Counted from the first letter of the stretch, positions 1 to 6,398 are shown. The stretch: 7,819 bases of DNA from Sphingomonas sp. (GCA_019747165.1 JAIERC010000097.1:1-7819), one strand, 5' to 3'. Translations and numbers: made by a program. The notes: generated by a model from the sequence alone, not told the origin.

Positions 1-92
1 GCGACCTCGACCAGGATCACACTGCCATCGGGCATCGCCACCGGGCCTTCAGGAAAGCGCAGGCCACTCGCCACCATGGTAAAATCGGTCAT
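1..92 (-). CDS. SMP-30/gluconolactonase/LRE-family protein, 5' fragment
   Basis: Only the first 30 codons are inside the window; the gene continues past position 1. The visible N-terminus includes GLRFPEGPVAMPDGSVILVEV, which has the F-P-E-G-P-V then P-D-G-S layout of the first beta-propeller blade in SMP-30/gluconolactonase/LRE proteins. In that family the Glu of the FPEGP segment is a metal ligand. Known members hydrolyse sugar lactones or related esters with a divalent metal. The ATG at 90-92 is preceded by a purine-rich GAGAGGG at a suitable distance, which favours it over the in-frame ATG five codons further in. The gene diverges from the aldehyde dehydrogenase with 76 bases between them, so the two may share control and a pathway. 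The family call rests on a short stretch but a characteristic one; the substrate is unknown. Confidence 0.75.
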   Translation of the reverse strand, partial: MTDFTMVASGLRFPEGPVAMPDGSVILVEV

Positions 93-168
93 TGCATCCC
101 TCTCGCTTTGCCTTGTTTGAGCGCCTATCTGCGCTTCGATATCAGGATCGCCAAGGAGAATTCCGCTC
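93..168. promoter_or_regulatory. Divergent intergenic region between lactonase-like and aldehyde dehydrogenase genes
   Basis: These 76 bases must hold the start signals for both divergent genes unless transcription comes from further away. The aldehyde dehydrogenase ribosome binding site AAGGAGA lies at 153-159, and the leftward gene has its own GAGAGGG just beside its start. I find no convincing -35/-10 pair on either strand; TTGTTT (113-118) with TCGATA (136-141) at 17-base spacing is only a weak match. GCGCCTATCTGCGC (121-134) has GCGC ends and might be an operator half, but this is not strong evidence. Confidence 0.3.
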
Positions 169-1617
169 ATGACCGACAGCTATGACGCAGAACTAGCCCT
201 GTTCGTCGATGGCGCCTGGAGCGCGGGCGAGGGGCGTGACACCCGCCCGGTCATCAACCCCGCCACCGGCGATGCGATTGCTGAGGTACCGCTTGCCTCG
301 ACCGCCGATCTCGACGCCGCACTGGTCGCCGCCGAGCGTGGCTTCAAGCTGTGGCGCGCGACCGATGCTAACGCGCGCGCCGCCATTCTCCACAGGGCCG
401 CAGACCTGATCCGCGCCCGCGCCGACGCCATCGCCGCGCTGATGACGCGCGAACAGGGCAAGCCGATCGGCGAGGCACGCGGCGAAGTGATCAGTTCAGC
501 GCAGATGTTCGACTGGTTCGCGGAAGAAGCGCTACGCCATTATGGCCGCGTGCTGGTGCGCCCGAGCGGACAACGATCAATCGTCATCCAGCAGCCGGTC
601 GGCGTCGTCGCCGCGCTTTCCCCTTGGAATTTCCCGGTTTATTTGATGGCCAAGAAACTCGCCCCAGCGCTCGCCGCAGGCTGTGCGGTGATCTGCAAAC
701 CGCCTGAGGAAACGCCTGGTTGCACCAGCGCGATCATGCATTGCCTGGAGGATGCGGGGCTCCCCAAGGGGGTTGCGCAACTGGTGTTCGGCGTGCCCGA
801 CACCGTCAGCCGCCACCTGATCGCCTCGCCCATCACCGCCAAGATCAGCTTTACCGGATCGGTGCCCGTCGGTCAGCATCTGCTCCGGCTTGCCGCCGAT
901 GGCGTGAAGCGCACCACGATGGAACTGGGCGGCCACGCGCCAGTGCTGATCTTTGCCGATTGCGATCTCGAAAAGACGCTCGACATGGTCGTACCGCAGA
1001 AATTCCGTAACGCCGGGCAGGTTTGCGTCTCCCCCACCCGCTTCTATGTCGAGGAAGCGATCTATGAGGATTTCCTCGCTGGCTTCGCTGCCCGCACCGC
1101 GCAGGTGCCCGTGGGCGACGGTTTCGATCCCGCCAATCGCATGGGCCCGCTCGCCAATATCCGCCGCCCCGACGCGATTGAGCGCCTGGTTGACGACGCC
1201 AAGGCCAAGGGTGCACGCACCATGGCTGGCGGCGAGCGCTTCGGAGGCTCCGAAAAAAATGGGGGCTTCTTCTTCCGCCCCACCCTGCTTGCCGATGTCC
1301 CCAACGAAGCCGACATCATGTCGAACGAACCCTTTGGCCCGGTAGCGGTCAGCCGATCCTTTAAGGATTTCGACGATGCGATCGAACAGGCCAACCGCTT
1401 GCCCTATGGCCTCGCCGCCTTCGCCTTCACCGAAAATGGCCGCCGTGCGAATTTGCTGGGCGACGCGATCGAGGCAGGTATGGTCGGCATCAACAGCTTT
1501 GCAATCAGCGGGGCGGATACGCCCTTTGGCGGGGTGAAGCTCTCGGGCTTTGGCAGTGAAGGCGGGACTGAGGGGTTCGACAGCTACTGCGTGACCAAGG
1601 CGATCCATCAGGCGTGA
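169..1617 (+). CDS. NAD(P)-dependent aldehyde dehydrogenase, succinate-semialdehyde dehydrogenase-like
   Basis: The protein has 482 residues, the usual full length for this superfamily. It should oxidise an aldehyde to the acid with NAD(P)+ in the cytoplasm. All core residues are visible: Asn154 in SPWNFP (oxyanion), Lys177 in CKPPEE (cofactor binding), the FTGS turn at 228-231, the general base Glu252 in MELGGHAP, the catalytic Cys286 in NAGQVCVSPTR, and the NEPFGPV segment at 386-392. The Cys loop and general layout resemble succinate- and 2-oxoglutarate-semialdehyde dehydrogenases, but this group has broad substrates and sequence alone does not fix one. The ATG has AAGGAGA about ten bases upstream. 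A divergent lactonase-like gene and a downstream ThDP enzyme suggest a catabolic role. No signal peptide or frame defect is seen. Confidence 0.93.
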   Translation: MTDSYDAELALFVDGAWSAGEGRDTRPVINPATGDAIAEVPLASTADLDAALVAAERGFKLWRATDANARAAILHRAADLIRARADAIAALMTREQGKPIGEARGEVISSAQMFDWFAEEALRHYGRVLVRPSGQRSIVIQQPVGVVAALSPWNFPVYLMAKKLAPALAAGCAVICKPPEETPGCTSAIMHCLEDAGLPKGVAQLVFGVPDTVSRHLIASPITAKISFTGSVPVGQHLLRLAADGVKRTTMELGGHAPVLIFADCDLEKTLDMVVPQKFRNAGQVCVSPTRFYVEEAIYEDFLAGFAARTAQVPVGDGFDPANRMGPLANIRRPDAIERLVDDAKAKGARTMAGGERFGGSEKNGGFFFRPTLLADVPNEADIMSNEPFGPVAVSRSFKDFDDAIEQANRLPYGLAAFAFTENGRRANLLGDAIEAGMVGINSFAISGADTPFGGVKLSGFGSEGGTEGFDSYCVTKAIHQA

Positions 1618-1644
1618 GTCGACTATCTGACTGCAGAAATCCGT

Positions 1645-1678
1645 TTCACTTTCGCGACTGGTGATGCATATATATAAT
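1645..1678 (+). promoter_or_regulatory. Candidate promoter for the exported hydrolase gene
   Basis: A perfect TATAAT (1673-1678) sits in a markedly AT-rich patch between two GC-rich genes. No good TTGACA-like -35 box is seen at 16-18 bases; TTTCGC (1650-1655) is at the right spacing but matches only its first two bases. Transcription would start near 1685, leaving a leader of roughly 27 bases that contains the GGAGGA ribosome binding site (1701-1706). An alternative GTG start at 1661 would lie upstream of this -10 box, which argues against that start. Confidence 0.45.
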
Positions 1679-1700
1679 ACACTAAGCATAATCGCGAATC

Positions 1701-1706
1701 GGAGGA
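1701..1706 (+). promoter_or_regulatory. Ribosome binding site that selects a TTG start
   Basis: GGAGGA is five bases upstream of an in-frame TTG at 1712. The first downstream ATG (1724) is 17 bases away, too far for normal initiation, and the upstream GTG at 1661 has no comparable site. This spacing is the main reason for choosing TTG as the start of the hydrolase gene. Confidence 0.7.
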
Positions 1707-1711
1707 TCTCT

Positions 1712-2704
1712 TTGACTAGTTTCATGGCATTCCGGCCTAGTCGCCGATGGCTTGGTCTTGTCGGCTATATGACGATCCTCGGTTTGGGGGGGGCCGCGCC
1801 TGCACAGCCCGCTCCATCGATCTTGAAGCTCTCGACCGGATCAGAAATAGCGACATGGACCCTGGCCGGTGAAGGGGCCACGCGCCACGCAACCCCGATC
1901 ATTTTCCTGCACGGTGGGCCGGGGCTCTACACCGAAACGCGGCGCCTGGAGGAGGGACGGGTCTTGCGGGCGGCTGGTTTTACGACCGTCTATTTTGACC
2001 AGGCGGGCGGCGGCAAATCGGCGCGACTTAAAGCGACCGAGTATTCGCTTGATCGCTCGGTTGCTGATCTCGAAGCGCTTCGTATCGCGCTCAACGCACC
2101 CCAGGTCATTCTGTGGGGAAATTCGTTCGGCGCAAGCCTGGCCGCCGCCTATGCCACGCGCTTTCCCGATCGGGTTGCTGGCACCATCCTCACCTCTCCA
2201 GGGATGTTCCCGGGGTTTGACGGCAAACGAGACTATAGCCGCACCAATCGTGACAAGGTCGACTATAGCAAATCTTTGATCGCAGCGATCAACAAGATCG
2301 ACAGCGAAGGCGCTCGCGCTGAAGCGACGTTATCGCAAAGCGATACCGCAACGTTGTTTGATGAACTTGTTGGCAGCGAACTTATCGATGGCATCGTCTG
2401 CAAGGGGGCCCGTGTGAAGCCGCCCGCTTTGCCCGGTGGTGGCAACCTCTACGTCCAAAGGCTGGTTTCAAAAGATGTGAAGCGCGCCTCGCTGCCTGAA
2501 AAAACGGCGACGGCGGTGCCGACGTTAATCGTCCGTGGTTCTTGCGACTTCCTGCCAGCGGACAACGCTGAACGCTACCGTAGGTTCTTTGGCGGAACGA
2601 TTGTGACGATCCCAAATAGCGGCCATGGCTTGATTGAAAATCGGGAGTTGGTCGATTCGGCGTTGCGAAACTTCGCAATCGTTGCGTTGGCCAAAACCGG
2701 CTGA
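1712..2704 (+). CDS. Exported alpha/beta hydrolase, proline-iminopeptidase-like (S33 type)
   Basis: From the TTG start the protein has 330 residues. The N-terminus has a basic stretch (RPSRR), a hydrophobic run at about 13-29 and an APA site followed by QPAPS near 31, so it is probably secreted to the periplasm. Hydrolase motifs are in order: HGGPG at 67-71 (oxyanion region typical of proline iminopeptidase relatives), FDQAGGGKS at 95-103, the nucleophile elbow GNSFG with Ser138, the probable acid Asp279 in RGSCDF, and His305 in NSGHG. A cap region lies at roughly 165-260. It may cleave a small ester, amide or N-terminal proline; the real substrate is unknown. Sampled lines are about 58-60% GC against about 73% in the flanking genes, and it appears to carry its own promoter. 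The next gene starts 22 bases after its stop, so the two are probably cotranscribed. Confidence 0.87.
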   Translation: MTSFMAFRPSRRWLGLVGYMTILGLGGAAPAQPAPSILKLSTGSEIATWTLAGEGATRHATPIIFLHGGPGLYTETRRLEEGRVLRAAGFTTVYFDQAGGGKSARLKATEYSLDRSVADLEALRIALNAPQVILWGNSFGASLAAAYATRFPDRVAGTILTSPGMFPGFDGKRDYSRTNRDKVDYSKSLIAAINKIDSEGARAEATLSQSDTATLFDELVGSELIDGIVCKGARVKPPALPGGGNLYVQRLVSKDVKRASLPEKTATAVPTLIVRGSCDFLPADNAERYRRFFGGTIVTIPNSGHGLIENRELVDSALRNFAIVALAKTG

Positions 2705-2726
2705 GCTGAAAAATGGGATAGGCGCA

Positions 2727-4373
2727 ATGCGAACCGGCGGTCGAATTCTTGTCGATAATCTCATCGCGCAAGGCTGCGACCGGATATTCCAGGTGCCGGG
2801 CGAGAGTTTCCTCGCGGTGCTCGACGCACTTCACAATACGCCGGAAATCGATGTCGTCACCTGTCGGCAGGAGGGTGGCGCTGCGTTCATGGCCTGTGCT
2901 GATGGCACGCTGACGCACCGCCCCGGCATCTGCTTCGTGACGCGAGGGCCCGGCGCGACCAATGCTAGCATCGGCGTGCATGTCGCGATGCAGGATTCGC
3001 AACCGATGATCCTATTCATCGGCGACGTCGATCGCGGGATGCGCGACCGCGAGGGGTTTCAGGAAGTCGATCTCCCCGCAATGTTCGCGCCTTTGTGCAA
3101 ATGGGCGACCCGCATCGAGGATGCCCGCCGCATCCCCGAATATGTCGCCCGCGCCTTCAGCGTCGCGACCAGCGGGCGGCCCGGCCCGGTGGTGATCGCC
3201 CTGCCCGAGGATATGCTGTGCGATGTCGTGGAAGCGGTGGATCGGCCTGCTCTCACAGGTCATCCGAGCGCACTCGATCCCTATGATTTCGGCGATCTGC
3301 TCGATCAGCTTGCTGCCGCCAAACGGCCTGTCGCGATCGTGGGCGGTGCAGGGTGGGACCAGCGGACGGCGGCTGCTTTTGATCATTTCGCCCAGCATTG
3401 GGGCATCCCGGTGGCCGGTGCCTTTCGGCGGCAAGATGCCATCGCCAATGCGTCGCCGATTTGGGCCGGCAATTTGGGCTATGGCCCCAACCCCAAACTG
3501 GTCGCGCGGATCAAGGCGGCTGATCTGCTGCTGGTGATCGGTGCCCGGCTGGGGGAGGCAACGACCGATGGCTATACGCTGGTAACGCCCGATCATCCGG
3601 GCCAGAAGTTGATCCACATTCATCCCGATCCGGCCGAACTCAACCGAGTGTACCGCGCCGACACGGCGATCTGCGCGCCAGTCTTCTTTTTTGCCGACAT
3701 GCTGGCACGCGCCGAGGCTCCGGCCTGGCCGAGATCGGACGGTGCAGAAGCGCATGCCGACTGGCTCGAATGGTCGACGCCACGCCAGCGCGATGGCATT
3801 GCCCTCGATCTGGGGCCCTGCGTCGCCGCGATGCGCGAACGTCTCACGCCTGAGGCCACCATCATCTGCAACGGTGCGGGAAATTTTTCCGGCTGGTGGC
3901 ATCGCTATTGGCACTACGGCAACCCCGGCACCCAGCTCGCCCCCACCGCAGGCGCGATGGGCTATGGCGTGCCCGCCGCCGTCGCGGGTGCTTTGCGGTG
4001 TCCCGACAAGACCGTCGTCGCGGTCGCGGGTGATGGCGATTTCCTGATGAACGGGCAGGAACTCGCTACCGCTATCCAGCACGGCGCGAACATGCTCGTC
4101 ATCGTCGTCGATAATGGCGGTTACGGAACGATCCGCATGCACCAAGAGCGCGAATATCCTTCGCGGCTAAGCGGCACCGCGCTCCACAACCCCGATTTCG
4201 CAGCGCTCGGCAAGGCCTATAGTGCCTGGTCCGAAACCGTCGAGACGACCGCGCAATTCGCGCCCGCGCTAAACCGCGCATTGGAGCAGCCGGGCGTCAA
4301 GCTGCTCCACCTGAAAACCGATATCGAGGTTATCACTAACAGCACGACCATCAGCGCAATACGTAACCGCTGA
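2727..4373 (+). CDS. Thiamine-diphosphate-dependent enzyme, acetolactate-synthase large-subunit-like
   Basis: The 548-residue product has the three-domain layout of the acetolactate synthase/pyruvate oxidase/benzoylformate decarboxylase family. The pyrimidine-binding domain is at about 1-170, with VPGESF at 23-28 and the catalytic Glu49 in CRQEGGAAF. The central domain is at about 185-330 (IVGGAGW, IGARLGE). The diphosphate-binding domain is at about 360-530, with AGDGDFLMNG starting the GDG-x25-N motif that ends at Asn463 in VDNGGYG. It likely makes or breaks a bond next to a 2-oxoacid carbonyl; decarboxylation and acetolactate-type carboligation are both possible. No regulatory small subunit (ilvN type) is adjacent, which argues against the biosynthetic enzyme. 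The ATG at 2727 is chosen because family similarity begins right there (RILVDNL); 31 extra codons upstream would overlap the hydrolase gene. The ribosome binding site is weak (GGGATAGG). Confidence 0.9.
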   Translation: MRTGGRILVDNLIAQGCDRIFQVPGESFLAVLDALHNTPEIDVVTCRQEGGAAFMACADGTLTHRPGICFVTRGPGATNASIGVHVAMQDSQPMILFIGDVDRGMRDREGFQEVDLPAMFAPLCKWATRIEDARRIPEYVARAFSVATSGRPGPVVIALPEDMLCDVVEAVDRPALTGHPSALDPYDFGDLLDQLAAAKRPVAIVGGAGWDQRTAAAFDHFAQHWGIPVAGAFRRQDAIANASPIWAGNLGYGPNPKLVARIKAADLLLVIGARLGEATTDGYTLVTPDHPGQKLIHIHPDPAELNRVYRADTAICAPVFFFADMLARAEAPAWPRSDGAEAHADWLEWSTPRQRDGIALDLGPCVAAMRERLTPEATIICNGAGNFSGWWHRYWHYGNPGTQLAPTAGAMGYGVPAAVAGALRCPDKTVVAVAGDGDFLMNGQELATAIQHGANMLVIVVDNGGYGTIRMHQEREYPSRLSGTALHNPDFAALGKAYSAWSETVETTAQFAPALNRALEQPGVKLLHLKTDIEVITNSTTISAIRNR

Positions 4374-4381
4374 TTCAAATA

Positions 4382-4409
4382 GGGCCGCCCCGGTTTCCCG
4401 GGGCGACCC
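4382..4409. terminator. Shared hairpin between convergent genes
   Basis: CGCCCCGG (4386-4393) and CCGGGGCG (4398-4405) pair perfectly around the loop TTTC. After one mismatch the stem extends three more pairs (GGG 4382-4384 with CCC 4407-4409). It lies 8 bases after the ThDP enzyme stop and 22 bases beyond the stop of the convergent csbD-like gene. There is no T-run on the plus strand; leftward transcripts meet a short TATTTG. It probably works as a bidirectional terminator or an RNA 3'-end stabiliser. Confidence 0.75.
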
Positions 4410-4431
4410 CATCAATCATCGGCGGCATAGA

Positions 4432-4602
4432 TCAGATATCGTCGCCCAGGGCCCCTTTGACTTTGCCCATCGCCTGTTGGGCCTTGCCCTTCAGTTCCTG
4501 CGCCTTGCCTTCGGCCTGGGTTTCGGCATCGCTGCTGCTCTGCTTGATCTTGCCAAGCGTCTCATTGATGTTGCCTTTGATTTTGTCGGTCAACTCGCCC
4601 AT
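4432..4602 (-). CDS. CsbD-family stress-response protein
   Basis: This gene encodes 56 residues: MGELTDKIKGNINETLGKI at the start, then a Gln/Ser/Glu-rich middle and an EGKAQELKGKAQQAMGKVKG repeat-like stretch ending in ALGDDI. The composition (Lys, Gly, Gln, Ala, Glu, no Cys, no hydrophobic segment) and the repeated K-x-K-G and G-K-A-Q units are those of the CsbD family of small hydrophilic proteins. The molecular role is not established; the Bacillus founder is under sigma-B stress control. The start ATG has an excellent AAAGGAG (complement of 4610-4616) seven bases upstream. An EcfG-type promoter lies upstream at 4665-4689, which fits the stress role. The gene stands alone, convergent with the ThDP enzyme and divergent from the methyltransferase. 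Confidence 0.9.
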   Translation of the reverse strand: MGELTDKIKGNINETLGKIKQSSSDAETQAEGKAQELKGKAQQAMGKVKGALGDDI

Positions 4603-4664
4603 GTTACAACTCCTTTACGCGCCGTTCAGCCGAGACATTCGGCATGGGGACGACTGTAGGAAAC

Positions 4665-4689
4665 AACGGGTGATCGAGTTTTGGGTTCC
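4665..4689 (-). promoter_or_regulatory. EcfG-type general stress response promoter of the csbD-like gene
   Basis: On the minus strand GGAAC (complement of 4685-4689) is followed after exactly 16 bases by CGTT (complement of 4665-4668). This matches all nine fixed positions of the alphaproteobacterial sigma-EcfG consensus, GGAAC-N16/17-CGTT. The -10 end lies 62 bases before the ATG, leaving a leader of roughly 55 bases with a strong ribosome binding site. CsbD-family genes are typical general-stress genes, so sequence and context agree. Confidence 0.8.
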
Positions 4690-4740
4690 TGAAAAATCCT
4701 TCAACCTCGGCGCAATACCGGCAAAAAGGGGCGAATTAAT

Positions 4741-5334
4741 GTGTCTGATCTGATTGCCGCTTTTTATGAACGCAACAGCGCGAAATTCGATTCCAATCGC
4801 CGAAAATCCTTTTCCGAACGTGCCTGGCTCGATCGATTTTTGCAGCCATTGCCCAAGGGCGGGCGGATTCTTGATCTCGGCTGTGGCGCGGGTGAGCCCG
4901 TTTCGCGCCATCTGGTCGATCGCGGATTCATGGTGTCCGGTGTCGATATCTCGCCCAAGATGGTTGGGCTATGTCGCACGCGTTTTCCGCGTCATCGCTG
5001 GATTAATGCCGATATGCGCCGGGTTGCGATGGATGGATTTTATGATGGCGTGCTCGCTTGGGATAGCCTGTTCCACCTGCACGGCGATGAGCAAGCGGCC
5101 GTGATTGTGCGGATCGGGGGATGGCTGGCGCCGGGTGGCCGAGCGCTTTTTAACACCAGCCCCGTCAAGGGCACCGAATTGGATAGCTTCCAGGGCGAAC
5201 CGCTCTATCGGCCCAGCCTTGAGCCGCATCAATATCGGGAGGCCTTTGTCCGCGCCGAGCTGGCCGAAGTTGATTATCGGCCCGAAGACCCAGCCTGTGG
5301 GGGGCGCTCGATCTGGTATCTGCGCAAGGCCTGA
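4741..5334 (+). CDS. Class I SAM-dependent methyltransferase
   Basis: The 197-residue protein shows the Rossmann methyltransferase motifs in order: motif I ILDLGCGAGEP at 43-53, Asp69 in SGVDISPKM for the SAM ribose, NADMRRV at 89-95 for the adenine side, YDGVLAWDSLFHLH at 101-114, and GWLAPGGRALF at 127-137. It is a compact single-domain enzyme, most likely cytoplasmic and acting on a small molecule; the target is not predictable. The start is GTG at 4741, with AAGGGG nine bases upstream; the ATG at 4739 is out of frame. It diverges from the csbD-like gene with 138 bases between the starts, where I see no clear sigma-70 promoter facing right. Its stop is 7 bases from the stop of the convergent lipoprotein gene. 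Confidence 0.9.
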   Translation: MSDLIAAFYERNSAKFDSNRRKSFSERAWLDRFLQPLPKGGRILDLGCGAGEPVSRHLVDRGFMVSGVDISPKMVGLCRTRFPRHRWINADMRRVAMDGFYDGVLAWDSLFHLHGDEQAAVIVRIGGWLAPGGRALFNTSPVKGTELDSFQGEPLYRPSLEPHQYREAFVRAELAEVDYRPEDPACGGRSIWYLRKA

Positions 5335-5341
5335 TTGCGGT

Positions 5342-6130
5342 TCAGGGCGCAACGCGGTGGAGAAATTCAGTCACCGCTCGCCAATTATCTTCTGCCCCGC
5401 GCGGATTGCGGGCGGCAATCAGCGTCGAAGATCCATGAACGCCAGCAATGGCGGGCACTGCCTGAACATTGCCGGTTCCGGGGACAGCATTGACGATTGC
5501 TTTGGCGGCAGCAATTTCCCCTGAATCCTTAGCCGACGTTACAAAAACAGGAATCACCAGCTTCGCCGCGTTGCGCCTTACCAGATCAGGCTGGCCAAGA
5601 TATTCGCCGGGGGAGAAGGACAATAGCCCCGTCACCACCCCGGGATTTTCGGCGGCGACCAGAAAGACCAGCGCCGACGAATAGCTGCTCCCCCATAACA
5701 GCACAGGCTTGCCCTGCGGCTTCGCCCAATCGAGCGCGGCTTGAAGGTCCGCCTTGGCATCGAGATAGCTGGGGTTGCCGGATACAGCGGTCGCTGTCTG
5801 GTTCGGCCCGAACAGGTCACCGCCTGATCGCTGGTCGATCGCCAGCGCGCTATAGCCCATCGCCACCAATCGGGGGGCAATCGTTGCATATTCGCCCTTG
5901 CCTGAGCCGGCCTGGTGGAACAGCAGGATGATCGCTTTGGGGTGCGGAGCAGCATACAGCGCGCCGTAAACGGTTACGCCATCGGCCGCCTTTAGCACGG
6001 TCGGCGCGCCGGCTTCCGGCTTTGCTCCATCGGCATTGGCAGTCCGGGTGGGGGATGCACCGCCGGCCGCAGGGTCGGCTGGACTACAGGCCGCCAGCGA
6101 GGCAGCGACTAGGATCACGGATAGGCGCAT
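5342..6130 (-). CDS. Lipoprotein with alpha/beta hydrolase (dienelactone hydrolase-like) fold
   Basis: The protein has 262 residues. It begins with a lipoprotein signal, MRLSVILVAASLAAC, with lipobox Leu-Ala-Ala-Cys15; Ser16 after the Cys fits outer-membrane sorting. A low-complexity Ala/Gly/Pro linker runs to about 43. The hydrolase domain has a LLFHQAGSGKGEY oxyanion region (69-81), IDQRSGGD (98-105), the nucleophile elbow GSSYS with Ser149, a likely acid at Asp202 (SAKDSGE) and His232 (VHGSS). The elbow ends in Ser instead of the usual Gly. This suggests a cell-envelope esterase or lactone hydrolase of unknown substrate. The ATG has GGGAAG about five bases upstream. A strong terminator sits just before the gene, and it ends 7 bases from the convergent methyltransferase. 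Confidence 0.87.
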   Translation of the reverse strand: MRLSVILVAASLAACSPADPAAGGASPTRTANADGAKPEAGAPTVLKAADGVTVYGALYAAPHPKAIILLFHQAGSGKGEYATIAPRLVAMGYSALAIDQRSGGDLFGPNQTATAVSGNPSYLDAKADLQAALDWAKPQGKPVLLWGSSYSSALVFLVAAENPGVVTGLLSFSPGEYLGQPDLVRRNAAKLVIPVFVTSAKDSGEIAAAKAIVNAVPGTGNVQAVPAIAGVHGSSTLIAARNPRGAEDNWRAVTEFLHRVAP

Positions 6131-6145
6131 CGAGCTTCCCTTATC

Positions 6146-6182
6146 AAAAAAAGAGTGCCGGAACGGCTTCGCTCCGGCACTC
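6146..6182 (-). terminator. Intrinsic terminator after the Cys-rich peptide gene, in the lipoprotein leader
   Basis: GAGTGCCGGA (6153-6162) and TCCGGCACTC (6173-6182) form a perfect 10-bp stem; after one mismatch, two more pairs close a four-base loop (6166-6169). Read leftwards, the stem is followed at once by seven T residues (complement of 6146-6152). This is a textbook rho-independent terminator for leftward transcripts. The lipoprotein ATG is only 15 bases beyond the T-run. Confidence 0.92.
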
Positions 6183-6222
6183 CGTCTTTCAGGTAATCGG
6201 ACACGTCATCCGATCATCGACT

Positions 6223-6378
6223 TCAGCAATTGGGCATGCCGCAATCGACGCCGAGCGTCGCGCAAACCGTCATGCATGCCGCGCTGCAGGCAGCCGCAAC
6301 GACAGCAGGTGCAGCAGCATACGCGGCGGAACCCGATACGGCGAGGCCGACAACAGCGAACTTGATGAAACGAATCAT
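6223..6378 (-). CDS. Small exported Cys-rich peptide, unrecognised
   Basis: The ATG at 6376-6378 has TTGGAGAA centred about ten bases upstream and gives 51 residues. A longer reading up to 6579 would start inside the preceding gene and lacks a ribosome binding site. Residues 1-22 look like a signal peptide: basic start (MIRFIKF), hydrophobic core, then SAAYA-A. The mature part would be only about 29 residues, APAVVAAA followed by a tail with five Cys at 31, 35, 39, 46 and 51 (spacing x3, x3, x6, x4), ending in Cys. I do not recognise the family. Five Cys in a short exported peptide could mean disulfides or metal binding; an odd number leaves one free or used for dimerisation. It lies 56 bases after a Cys/His/Met-containing exported protein and 40 bases before a strong terminator. 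Confidence 0.72.
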   Translation of the reverse strand: MIRFIKFAVVGLAVSGSAAYAAAPAVVAAACSAACMTVCATLGVDCGMPNC

Positions 6379-6398
6379 GAAATTTCTCCAATGAATGC

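Noticed and set aside
1661..1711. GTG start of the exported hydrolase at 1661
   Set aside because: It lies upstream of the TATAAT box, lacks a ribosome binding site and pushes the signal peptide inward. The TTG at 1712 has GGAGGA at ideal spacing.
577..1725. Long open frame (382 codons) on the minus strand
   Set aside because: It is antisense to the aldehyde dehydrogenase, which has every catalytic motif. The translation shows no recognisable domain, and long antisense frames are expected in GC-rich DNA.
2634..2726. 31-codon N-terminal extension of the ThDP enzyme
   Set aside because: It overlaps the hydrolase gene and is unlike the family, whose similarity begins at the ATG at 2727.
3012..4145. 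Long open frame (377 codons) on the minus strand
   Set aside because: It lies fully inside and antisense to the ThDP enzyme gene. It is rich in Arg, His, Gly and Asp without a family pattern.
4457..4753. Rightward open frame of 98 codons across the csbD-like gene
   Set aside because: It is antisense to a clear CsbD-family gene that has its own promoter and ribosome binding site, and it runs into the methyltransferase start.
6153..6185. Rightward EcfG-like site starting at GGAAC (6160)
   Set aside because: GGAAC here is part of the terminator stem. The downstream box reads CGTC, not CGTT, and no rightward gene follows.
6223..6378. Bufferin-type or methanobactin-type copper peptide
   Set aside because: The export signal and Cys content are suggestive, but no partner modification enzyme (DUF692 type) is in the window and the Cys spacing matches no precursor I know. 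I leave the peptide unassigned.
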